Origin: Paramacrobiotus metropolitanus
Lineage: Eukaryota > Tardigrada > Eutardigrada > Parachela > Macrobiotidae
DNA length: 64,000 bases
Reading direction: 5' to 3'
NCBI RefSeq assembly: GCF_019649055.1
Contig: NW_026570258.1
Coordinates: forward strand, 620,001-684,000
A program made the position numbers and the translations under genes. This document shows, piece by piece, positions 24,601 to 35,400 of this stretch; within the stretch, counting starts at the first letter, position 1; the number at the start of each line of letters is the position of its first letter. The notes under the pieces are model-generated. The model did not search any database. It saw nothing but the letters and a program-made list of their open reading frames with translations, and was not told the DNA's origin.

Positions 24601-27523
24601 TCGCAGGTTAGCGCGTATACTAATTATCTGATCATTTCCTGCTTACCTGAGATCGCTGTTCCCAGTCGCCTGTAGACGGTTGACCGTCTCAACGATGCCC
24701 GCTTTATTGGCTGTTGTGGCTGGCACCAAGGACGCGTTATTGCAGCCTGACACTTCAGACACGGCATCTCCCGAACTGAAAATTAGCAGACATGTGCACT
24801 AGTATACAATTTCCAATGACAGTCTTCTTCAGGTGCTAGCTGAATACCGTACTCAAGGGTGTCTTTTTGCATACTGTAAATACCACCAATACAAAAAGCC
24901 CTTTGAGTACGCCATTGCCTATCTCCAACGTATTAACTGGGTAGTATTTCTATATTATTAAATAATTATTGTACAGATATGTTTAATCCATATTGTCCAC
25001 TGAAGGCGACCGTAATTTTGAACGAGTTCATAGCCGTAGTTTGTACCATGATGTTCTTACTTTCGTGTCGTCCGGTCTCCTTTTCGTGCACAAATTACAT
25101 TAAAGTAATCTAGAAGAACCGACAAAAGTTTTTTTAAACGGATGTACAGGAGCACACGAGCACAAAAAACAATACTCGATACGATTTCGATTGTAAATAA
25201 CCGTACCGCGACTGGTTAAAGCCTCAATAACAGTTGCAGCCACCGATTTAGCAACTGAGAAGTTTTCGTCATTCATGGAAAAGCTGAAATTATGTCAAGG
25301 TAACAACATACATTATTGTTACGTCCTTAAAACATTTTGTAAACAACCACAAAATAACGGAATAACGTTTCTTGCCTGCAGTCAATAATGATAACGACAT
25401 CCTTGGGTCCGCTTGCGACTGAATTGTACCTGCCAAGAGATATTACCACGTGAAATAATAAAAGGGTAGCTGGTTTGTGGCGCTGACAACCACCAACTGG
25501 TTTCGCTGCAGTTACATATGGTTGAAAAATGGGAAACATTAAATCGTTACGTTTATGTACATATGTATGTTACAAAGCACAGGCTGCATAGCTATATTCT
25601 ACATAATTATATACTAACAAACCCAGATTTCGAAGGCAAATGTACAGATATCTACATCTGTATCTGTAGGTACCATCCGGCAAAGTTTACCATGAGAGCA
25701 ATCTGGGGTCAGCAGCACGTTTGTATTCCGTGACATTTTTAGGACACTCACGGCCGGAGTATAACCGAAGTGGTCCTGTGTTTGTGCTAAAATATTGCCA
25801 TCTGAAACGACATTAAAAAAAGGTCAGACTTCAGTCGCTTTTACGTGAATTGCGGAAGACATCAGCATGGACAATGATGTTCATCGAACTGAACTCATTA
25901 TCAAAATCAAAGAAATGGGCCTGCTTAATTTGTCACTGACGAAATGTAACATTATCGCAAAGTACTTTACCCTATGGATTTATCAGCCAGGCTGTTCGGC
26001 CGGAATGCTGTCTCGTCCAGTCCAGCGCTGTACTGAATGGCTTCGATTATTGGTTCGCTGTCGTTGGGCAGGCGATCGGGGAGCACGACATAACTACGGT
26101 TGCAGTCGGCAACCTTGGGTAACACATGCAAACGATTTAACGAGTTCTGACCATCAGTACAGCAGACACTATCTTCGAACAAGTTTTGTAGCTAAAGTAG
26201 TAACGTTATCTTATGTAACGAACCAAATTTTGAACCGGGATTCTACCGTGAGTCTACCAAATACTTTTGTTCGAAGGAATATTTTTAGTTGCTTTTGGGA
26301 TCTAACCGTTTCATTCGTTTCCACGTTGAATTTCCAAAATAAAGATGACGGCATCTCCGCAATATTTTTATAGCGGATGGTGTTGTTGTCCATTTTCGAC
26401 ATCAGAAACTCGTCATAAAGTGTTGTAGCGCCCGCAGCGATCCGCTGCGTAAGTACTTTAAATAAGTTATTACAAAAATTATATTATTTCTACCGGTGCA
26501 TTATTCACCCATCCGTGGTACGAACAGTATAAGAACAGATACGAGTATATGCCTATGTTCTGAATTACACAGAAATGCTACTGGACTTCGATCTGGAGTT
26601 AACACCCACAGCAATAGCGGTAAACCTACAGTTGGTAACCACCACTTTACAGTCCACTGCATTGCTCTACTAATAGAATATGGTATTTCTGTATTCATTT
26701 ATTTTTATTGCCATTTTATTGTTAAATATTTAATTATTTGTGGTTTTTTATTATTTTTTTGTTATTCTAGGAAGTAGTATTTATGCAGTACCTAATTAGA
26801 CTACACTCATTAAAGCACAGAAATATCACATTCAAATAATGCAGTAAATGTATATATGTACTGTATGCACATAAAATTTCATAATGATACGAAGTACTAT
26901 AACTACCGTCTGTAACCCTCGCAGGACCAAATCAAAGAACATACGGACCTGTGCAGCTCTCTTTCTCCGGACCAGCAAGTCGCTTAAGTTGAATTCCGCC
27001 ATTTGCATGCGCCATTGCGTGTCCTTGTGTGTTTCGTTGGTGAAAGTCCCTAGAGCCGTTTGCCGTGCACCCCTTACAATTTTCCCATTGGCAATCTGTA
27101 ATTTCTGGTACATGATGAATTCAGCAGTATAGGCAAACTAGTTGTATACTAGTTACAGTCGAGTGCAGTCGCAATCTCGATGAACTGTTTTTGCTTTTCT
27201 AGAGGTTTACAATGACTTGTATAGGAAAAGACTTTTTGTGTACTTAAGCATTTCTGTATACTATTTTCATGTACACCAGCATGTAGAGTATCAAGCAGTA
27301 CGGGCATAATAACGTTGTATACTTCAACTACAATTTATTTATTTTAAAAGTTACAAACTATAAACTTCGGGGTTTCTCCTCGGTCTGTTGAAATCCTTAC
27401 ATCATTGGGTCGTGACCCCGTTGCCGTGCGATCGATATTATGGAGCTCTGCTAGAGTTGGCAGACTGCAGTAGGCAACTGTGGATATAAATGCTTGTACA
27501 GCAGTAATGACCGAAATGTGCAT
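21670..27523 (-). CDS. Calcium channel alpha2/delta-like protein (VWA plus Cache), short form
   Basis: Exons placed in phase: 27401-27523 (signal peptide), 26949-27095, 26258-26444, 25971-26172, 25376-25429, 25202-25283, 24647-24775, 23783-23871, 23541-23623, 23147-23403, 22292-22436, 22020-22142, 21670-21912. In order these give an N-terminal helical region (LVRRKRAAQ), then a VWA domain opening GPKDVVIIIDC with an intact metal site DCSFS across an intron. LVPATTANKAG, AAFDLLKPS and IIIFVSNGK follow. A Cache-like region contains VDVTLTEIEELL, YIFVIDRKG, IIHPQLP and YYYAPASEEYSF. This is the order in alpha2/delta and CACHD1 proteins, extracellular subunits that raise surface levels of voltage-gated calcium channels. 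At least one VWA exon between 25202 and 24775 is not placed. The protein ends much earlier than the usual family length, with no C-terminal anchor seen. Confidence 0.7.
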
Positions 27524-28017
27524 CGTGCCGAAGACTTCCGCGCAACAATAATTCAATTACGCGTGATGAGTAGGAATACGCGTATTATGCAATATTTCAG
27601 CTGTTTTGGAAACAGTTAAAATCACGTTTTATAAACAGTAAACTACTTATTTTATCGAGTGCTGCAGGATAAGGGCAAAACAGGCAAAACAGTCCGGCAG
27701 GAGCGCTGTGCGCTCTTCGATCATACGAGATAACGCCACTAAAAATTTAATTTCCTTACAGCGAACCTTTATCGGATGAGCCAATCTGGTATTTGTACTT
27801 CCAGACTAACCAAGTGCATTGTGCCGTACTTTCTGAAAAATCCCACGGTGATTTGTTCTGTTGATACGTCGATGCAGCAGTTCTTACAACAAAAATTAAC
27901 AAACGTTATCGGCTGGTACTAATGTTCATCTTGTGGCAAATTTTGCTGTTAACAAACTGATTGCTTTAGTGTCCATAACATTAACATAAAGATAAATTAT
28001 TATCATGCCAATGTACA
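27524..28017. other. Spacer upstream of alpha2/delta-like gene
   Basis: Presumably contains the promoter of the minus-strand gene ending at 27523. I see no specific motif or coding signal. Confidence 0.35.
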
Positions 28018-28220
28018 TGGAAGTACATATTCTATAATATGTAGAACAATGGTTTCACATGGTTTCATAATGGTTTCATAATGGTTTCATATGTAGAATA
28101 ATGGTTTATGTAGAATAATGGTTAGATTAATGGTAGAATAATATGTAGAATAATGGTCATGGAATAATGGTTAATATGTAGAATAATGGAAGTACATATT
28201 CTATAATATGTAGAATAATG
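28018..28220. repeat. ATGTAGAATAATGGT minisatellite
   Basis: Imperfect tandem copies of a unit close to ATGTAGAATAATGGT, mixed with a shorter ATGGTTTCATA variant repeated three to four times. The tract is bounded by two near-identical 30-bp segments beginning GGAAGTACATATTCTATAAT, at about 28018 and 28187. Slippage-prone simple sequence with no coding content. Confidence 0.75.
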
Positions 28221-28769
28221 GTAGCTCATTTGTCGGGTCTCGGGATATGTCGAAATTTACAATCGTATCCCGAAGCCTAAAGAATTTGCATTGCTTGCAT
28301 TGCAAAATCTTTGACTCCATAAATATATTTGCAACAAAATTTAAAGCATAGGTATATGTAGGATGTATGCACTTTCCTGCCTCATCCGTGTAATAAGGAC
28401 CGTTTGGTGAAGGATACGTTTTGCTTAGGCCTTTTTATGAGCGAAAATGAAATACAGATCGGAATCCGAAATACCGGCAGAAAAAGCCTTCTTTACATTT
28501 ACACAGTCATCTGTGGACTGTGGTTTATACTCACGGAGTTTTCTTGTGTGTCGCGTAGACAGCGCAGGCAAAGTCAACAGATTTACCTGGATCGGTGTAG
28601 ACTGATGGTTGATCGTTGATTTGACTTTTGTATAAAATATTTTCAAAATGTTATTCTCAAACTTCATTAGGAAGACAAAAACAAACAGCAAGTTTTGAAA
28701 TGGCGAAATGAATTTGAAAGAATTCTTCGAAATAATTGTTTGTACAAAGTCAAATCACGCTGCCACATC

Positions 28770-29140
28770 TATCCCCCGGACATCTCGTCGCAGACATTTC
28801 GCTGCATGGTAGCTAAAACATACGAGAAACAAAACGAATAAAACACACTGAATCAAATCAACGAAGCCCAAGAACCCTAAGAAATCTTACGAAAATTTAG
28901 CAAAATTTGAAAAATATCTGGAAAACCTGTGAAAACGAAGTGCGTCGCATTGTTTGCGGCAAATTGTCGCATGCTTCGAGAGTCCCACCAGCAACACACG
29001 TTTCGCGTCGGATTGTCGCAAAGGCAGAATGTCTGAGAACGATATGTCCGAAACCCTACAGATAGTGTCCCAGCGTGACTATGTTACGCTTAGAAAAGTC
29101 GCGCGTCGATTTGCGTGAAGCGAAATGTCGCGCTCCCAGT
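28770..29140. repeat. Worn GACATTTCGCNGC-type repeat tract, possible old foldback element
   Basis: Left part has GGACATCTCG and GACATTTCGCTGC. The right part has many inverse-sense units such as GCGGCAAATTGTCGC, GCGAAATGTCGC and GATTGTCGCAAAGG. The middle holds CCTAAGAA motifs (complement of TTCTTAGG). The layout and unit sequence resemble the clear foldback element at 58156-58904, but the arms no longer align well and I find no target duplication. Confidence 0.4.
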
Positions 29141-29497
29141 TGTCCTGGTGTGGGAAGGCAGACAGCCAGTGGTTCCTTCCACTAACTAGAACAGTACGTT
29201 AAAAAACAACAGGAGCGGCATAAGAAAGAGCATCGAGAGTGATGTAGTGTAGTGCCGCGTAAGATATAAAATGCAGCCTAAGCAGACCTTTGTCGAGTAA
29301 ATAACGCTTCTTTGCTCGAAGCACAATACGGCATACCTAGCTGAACTGTCGCATCAAATGGTGCGGATTAAAAGTTTTAAAACTTTTATAAAAAAGGAGC
29401 TGTAAAGTTCCTCTTTGTCTTATGATTCGTCGTCCAGAAATACTAACTTTATCGATCCGTATTAAAGCGAATGAATGTTGTCTAAGCGGTTCACCAC

Positions 29498-29801
29498 GGC
29501 CTAGACTCCAACACTGACTCTGACTCTGATTCTGACCACTCAAACCCTGACTCTGGCTACTCAAAGTCTGACTCTGACCGCTCAAAGTCTGACTCTGACT
29601 CTGAAGGTTTCTTAGGTTTCTTAATAGGTTTCTTAGGTTTCTTAGGTTTTCTTAGGTTTTTTAGGTTTCTTAGGTTTCTTAGGCTTCTTAGGTTATTCAG
29701 TCAGAGTCAGAGTCAGAGTCTGGACAGTCAGAGTCAGAGTTTGAGTAGTCAGAGTCAGAGTTTGAGCGGTCAGAGTCTGAGTCAGAGCTTGAGCGCGGGC
29801 C
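29498..29801. mobile_element. Foldback element with GACTCT arms, 9-bp target duplication
   Basis: 304 bp. The left arm (about 29498-29604) consists of CTGACTCTGA-type units. The right arm (about 29693-29801) has the complementary TCAGAGTCAG units. The core (29605-29692) is a run of TTCTTAGGT units. Ends are GGCC...GGCC. The element is flanked by a perfect 9-bp duplication, GTTCACCAC at 29489-29497 and 29802-29810. That supports real transposition rather than a simple-repeat hairpin. A 9-bp duplication is typical of Mutator-like elements. No coding capacity. Confidence 0.75.
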
Positions 29802-30099
29802 GTTCACCACGTGTGGCTACCTGTTCTGGCCAGCTCACCATACGAACAGCATGACTAGACACATTTATCGGAAGCTGCCCATTCTATTTCTAAAATCATT
29901 TTAGTTTTCGTTCTTCGTCCGTTCGTACGGGGCGTACTAATAAAGTTAGGCCTGTGATCTGGCCGCGCAGTGAATTGGTGTTTCTCGATTTCGGTAATCG
30001 TAATCATAGCTGCTTCGTGACCTTGCATCCTTTTCCAACCTGAACAGTCGATTGCTCCCTGGAAGCGCTCTATAAGCAGTTCCAGATGAAATGCTTTAA

Positions 30100-31408
30100 G
30101 AGCATCGTTTTAATATCTTCAGCGGGATAGCCGGACTGATTCCCATTTGCAGACAATACAAATCCCAGCAAAAAAGCTGCCGTGAATATTTTCTGAGGTT
30201 TCTGGACGGGTCTGCTGAAGGTAGTCGGAGTATGTCCGCTGTAGGAAACGACGAAATCCACAATACATACGATCACAGCGTGCTCCTGGGTCGTGACCTT
30301 AATGGCTATTAAAAAAGGTTAACGTGGGCGCCATCACTATTTTCTTGTTTCTCCAACAGTTAACTGGATCACTGGATAACTTTATTCAGAATGTGTGTTT
30401 TATGCAAGGTAACTTGGTGGCCTTTTTGTCGGCCGCAGGTCCCCGCGGCAAAGTATCTGCATTTTTCTCTGTCGGCATTACACGTGGCATCGTCGTACTG
30501 CATTATCATGTGGTGTTTCGCGGTGTTCACATTACCGGACGGGCGGTTTTCCGTATCAGACCCAGCTTGGTTCTGGGGAAAACTGAGGTCATCCCCAACG
30601 AGCGCATGCACGATCATTTGAACGTGTTTGACTTGACTGACAGTTTATCGGGCGAGTTGGGAGTGTCAATCCTGTTACTCTACTTGCAAATCATTATGTG
30701 GAAATTGTGGTTACATGAAATTTGTGGGTGATCAGTAATACGGCTGGTAATGATAACCGCGTTCTGGAAACGGGAACACAACTCCAGAGCGTCCTCTTCT
30801 TACTCTTATGCTGGTGCTGTTGCATGCATTGGCTATGAATCTATGATTAATGTGCATAGACAGGTAGGTCGCCTTGTGCAAGAGAAGCGTTCCTTAACGG
30901 TAACGGGAACGTGTCCGTTGTAGGTTGCTTCATTCTATCCACTCTATCTAGTCTAGTGTTATTAATTTTACGTGTCAGCCAACAGCGAATGCAAAATCCA
31001 TTTGCTGGAGCGTGTACGAGTAAAGTATTATATCGTAGACGTTTATTTCTCACGAGATGCACTGACTAATCGATCATGAGGAGAGTATCGACGGCTAATT
31101 GACCAAGACAGACGTCAGGGACTGCTCGGACATCTCTACCGCGTGACCCACAACCCACGGGGTTTTTTTAAGCCGGTGTCGTCCTAGTTAACCGCACTTT
31201 CATCGGCACGGTAAACATTATGCCCTTCCTTAAATGTTTCAATCGGGATAAGACTTAAGAACGGTTGATCCCTTGGGGGTGGTTGGGGGTGCTATTCTCC
31301 TACGGCACGTTCATCTTGCAACTGAAGGAAACTGGGGAATGAAACCGGTCAAATTCGAATGGTGCAAATGGCGGAGACAACAAATTGCGACGTGGTATCA
31401 GTGGGTGA
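30100..31408 (+). pseudogene. Gustatory-receptor-like pseudogene (GR copy 3)
   Basis: Recognisable by nucleotide similarity to the GR at 14695: DNFIQNVCFMQGNLVAF-like coding at 30370-30430, the ERMHDHLNVFDLTDSL-like segment at 30600-30650, exon 2 at about 31040-31215 and exon 3 at about 31280-31408. Exon 1 has lost a large middle part: the sequence jumps from LSAA of the second helix region to the segment before the conserved TM with CIIMW. There are also several frameshifts and stops, and an insertion near 30710. The three-exon order is kept, so it arose by DNA duplication, not retrotransposition. Not functional. Confidence 0.85.
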
Positions 31409-32238
31409 CCGTCGGATGTTTTAGTTTCTACTTTTTAGTGGCTGGATTAAAACAAAAATGTCATTTGTGTTTGGCAAGTTTCTACAGCCTACATGCCTGT
31501 TAAGCACGAGCAAGCGTTGACCATACGCTGGATTTCAAAATTGGGGTGTTACTGCATATCCACCCATGTGCATAGCATTATACGGTTGTGGGAGACAGAG
31601 TGGGAGTAGCACCTTTATGCTCTCGCAGTACAATACAACCCCGCACATGCTTGTAACCTGCATGCGGCAGCAGTTTTGGGGCACTTTACCAGGGAGGAAC
31701 AAACTTGATAGAGGCGAAGATTTTGGTTGTTTTTTCAGTCTTAGTATAGCAGTTTGTACTGTAGTATTGCTGACCTACCGGGGATGTATGAAACTGCAGA
31801 AATCTTACTGCTCACAACTTCATGTACTTCAGTGCCATTGTACGGGTACATAAATGAATTTTGAAGGACTACGTTTAATACCGATTGATCAAAGCGATAG
31901 TGAGGCGAGAACAAAGGTCAGTGTAATAATATAATAACACACGGATTTCAAGTTGAGTTGTACAGCTGTACTATTTGTACAAATGTCCTTACAACATTTT
32001 TTCATACACTCACCTACTTTGCCGATTTCCCAGGGTTTCGATAAATGTTGCACTCCTTATTGCGAGATTGTTTCGCAGATAACCGCAAATTCAAGAATTT
32101 GAACGGAAAACGTGCTCTGCCCGATTGGTGAGCGCAAATGCATTTATTTATAGCTACAGATAGGGACAGTGTTAAATACACCATTTGCAGCATTATTATT
32201 ATTTCTCTAGTATTACAGTATAACGAAAGCCGGTACCG
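31409..32238. other. Intergenic, GR copy 3 to SMP3
   Basis: No coding signal that I can support. The same GR-then-SMP gene order is seen at 3.5-12 kb. Confidence 0.4.
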
Positions 32239-32372
32239 TACCCGCGCGAGTTTAAGGAACAGAAAATTGCCCCAGACCGCCCGCAATAGCGTCGGCCTCT
32301 TTGACATCAAAGAAACCGAGTCTTGTGCGGGCGGTCCAGGGAAATTTACTGTCCCTTAAACTCGTGCGGGTA
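32239..32372. mobile_element. MITE with 50-bp inverted repeats and TA ends
   Basis: 134 bp. Left arm TA-CCCGCGCGAGTTTAAG and right arm CTTAAACTCGTGCGGG-TA continue as inverted repeats for about 50 bp (including GGACCGCCCGCA). Only a short unpaired centre remains. TA at both edges suggests a Tc1/mariner-type target duplication. It lies about 80 bp upstream of the SMP3 start codon and could affect its promoter. Confidence 0.7.
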
Positions 32373-32452
32373 CAGTATATGCACTCCTCTCACGTCAGAC
32401 AAATGCAGTAATGTTTTAGTTCAGAAGTAAATTACCAGCCGGTTGTTGGATA

Positions 32453-35400
32453 ATGGAGACACCAGCACTGTTAGCGGTGGCATTTTTAATGTTTTGCTGG
32501 ATATTTGCGCCTGTACAAAGCCATGTGCAAACACTGAACCAACTGCCGGCCTCAATCAAAAACAGCTCCGGTTTCGAAACTACCGGTATCCTGAATTAAC
32601 GCTTCTTTCGCATCTTAATACAGATTCATATAATTGTATTTTGTAGGATTCAATGAAACCGTTGTAACAGCCAGCCTGTGTACGGAAGGAAATGTTACCA
32701 AGGACCAGCAGGAGCGTCTTCGGTCCTTTTTGGAGTATGGTAAAGTCATGGGCTACATTCGCTTTTACGTGCTGGCTCAGAATATTGCTCCGCTCCACGA
32801 ACCACAAATGGGCAAACTCACGGAGTTCGAGAGCCTCTTAAAACTACCGGCAAGCTTCGGCTGGCATGATGTAACGGTCGTGTCCAATAATCATTCGAAC
32901 AGCGAACTGGAATCAGCACTGGAGTATGCCTGGCAAATTCAATTTGGTACGGAACACACAATAATTTTAATTGATTTGTCAGATTTGAGCCAGTTCAAAA
33001 AACGAATGACAGAAAAATTCAGAGTTTCATAGTAAACTAAAGACGATATGGTATGGAGATTGCCGCATTTGCAGATGCTTATGCAACGGAGCACAAAATC
33101 CGGCGCGACACCATGATTATTCGGATTTTTTGGCATTTGAACGAAGGCGACACGCTGACTACTTTTGGGTGAGTTTTAATCATTCAATACTTTTTGCTGC
33201 GTTTTTCTAGAATCTAGACAGATAGAACTATACGATAGCGTCATATTTTAATGAATCATAGATCTCCCATTTCTCGCATCGTCTATATTGTGACAATCTC
33301 TGATCTCGACGAAATGGAAAAGCTATCTCAAATCCCGCCCACCGATGGTAGCGAACGCGTAATAAAGCGTATTCCGCATCCTTCAGAAACCGACTTCGCC
33401 ATACGACTGAAAGAGAAAGGCGTAGAAGTATACGATAAAGAGCTTTTTTACGCAAGCTACATGATCTTCAAAGGTCATCCTCAAAGCCTGAATGTATCGC
33501 AGCTACGAAACGAATTATTAACCGAATTAGAAAGCTCGCGGGATGCCATGCAACCACCCTGTGAAACCGCTGGGAAACTGGATGTGCTGATCGGAACTCC
33601 GATTCACCACGTGCTCATTTCTAACAGCACCAACGGGTCATATTCACAGTAAGCGAACAGATTTGGGTGACCTCAAAAACTTTGTTGATCATTGTGTTTC
33701 GCATTCAGGGGTGATTTGACCCTCCTTTACTACCAGCCAACAACCAATGGTAAAGTGAATACTTATTGGCGCTCACAATTGGAGCCTAAACACAGCCAAC
33801 TAGAGCGTATACCACACCCAGAAATTTACCAACGTTATAAAACGAATCGCTCGTTCAATTATTACCTCCAGCCAGGATTCTCGTTCCGCATGTACACATC
33901 GGCGCCGGTTAATTTCCAGTCACTTCCGCAGATTGAAGCCGATATAGCCGAGCAACTAAGCAAGAAATTAGGTAACTCAGTAACCAAACATGTGAGCATG
34001 ACATTTACAAATCCGTACCAGATTTGGCAGAGCGGCCTCGTGCAGAAACCAGTAAGCAAAGCATACCTGCAATGAAACAGCCCACCTCGCAGCACAAAAA
34101 CGCAAATGGGCGCTTACAACTGCGCTGAAGCAACATCTGCATCAGGTCCGGCAAGATGAAACCGTAGTGCACATAAGGAAACTATTCCAGAATCCAGATG
34201 CACTAAAATAAAAAACCAAATCAAATCTTCGATGCCGGTTCATTATTCGATAGTCCTGTCTCAAGAAATTTTCTTAAACAGATCGTTAAATCAAATAACG
34301 ATTCCAATTTTTCTTATTTTAAATTGGCTTTGAATTATATATTAAAAGTTTATCCATTTAAAAATTAATTTAAAATTGTAATTTGTTCTTTTAATTATGA
34401 GAAATAATGATGACCAACAAACGGTAAGGTTAAACGTTTCCGTAAATATTAATGAATCTAATTAAAACGTTCTTAAAAAGGAAGCTGCCGCTAGCTGCGC
34501 ACCGCGCAGCGTAAAAATGGTCTACCTTTCACGTATTAATGGCTTAGTTTGCACTCAGTTTTATTTACGGCATAAGTAAGTCCGTACATGCGAAACTAAA
34601 ATTTAAAAAAAAATATTTTTCAGTTCGAGAGGATCAGTTAGTAAATGTCATCATCTGGAATCCCGACTTGAATAACAGCGTTGTTGTTAACTTTTTTGTC
34701 GTACTGGAAGTCGATGGTGTGACGTCCTTTCCACTAAATCCCAGCTTGTTCTACGCCGAGCAGATTTACGCGCATCTCGAAGGACTGCAGACTAAAGTGG
34801 ACTGCTATCAGGACGCTGATCTCTACGCGCGGAAATACGTTACTTTGAGCCGACAACCTATTCCGTTAGCGGCGCGGTATCTATCAGGTGATTTTCTAAA
34901 AGATTGCCAAGATGGCCGGATAAGCTATCGTGCGTCCGGAGAGATTTACGACTGTCCACTACAAGCGTTACAAGAAAATTTCACTATATATCTCCTGGCT
35001 GGCCAAACTGAGTTGCCGGTAAGACTGGTTCACCAAAATCACCAACGGATAATTTCGAGGTTTAATATATTTTTTCAGTATTTCATTTATAGTCGAATGC
35101 GAGGATCGAGGAAATTGTAAAAGCCGCGTTTGCTGAAGTCAATCCGTTGACGATCGATAACGCACGCTTCAGTGTTACTCTCTCAAAACATCAGCCAATT
35201 TTCCGCACCACAGTAGGGTCTAGTTTCAACGTTCCACTTACACATAGGATGCATGCCGACCGAGACGGTCCGGAAAAAAATACCCTAAGGTAAGGATAGC
35301 TGATATCAAGTACACTAGTCTAAGGAAAGTCTGCCGGTGCGCAGTACGTACAGAATTCCTGTATACACGTGAATTCGTATATTCGTGTACACGCGCATTT

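Noticed and set aside
25640-25740. Extra alpha2/delta exon between 25971 and 25429
   Set aside because: Candidate acceptors give an early stop in the required phase; the flanking exons already join in phase, so I left it out.
28018-28220. CRISPR-like array
   Set aside because: The repeats are contiguous and imperfect without unique spacers, and the DNA is eukaryotic.
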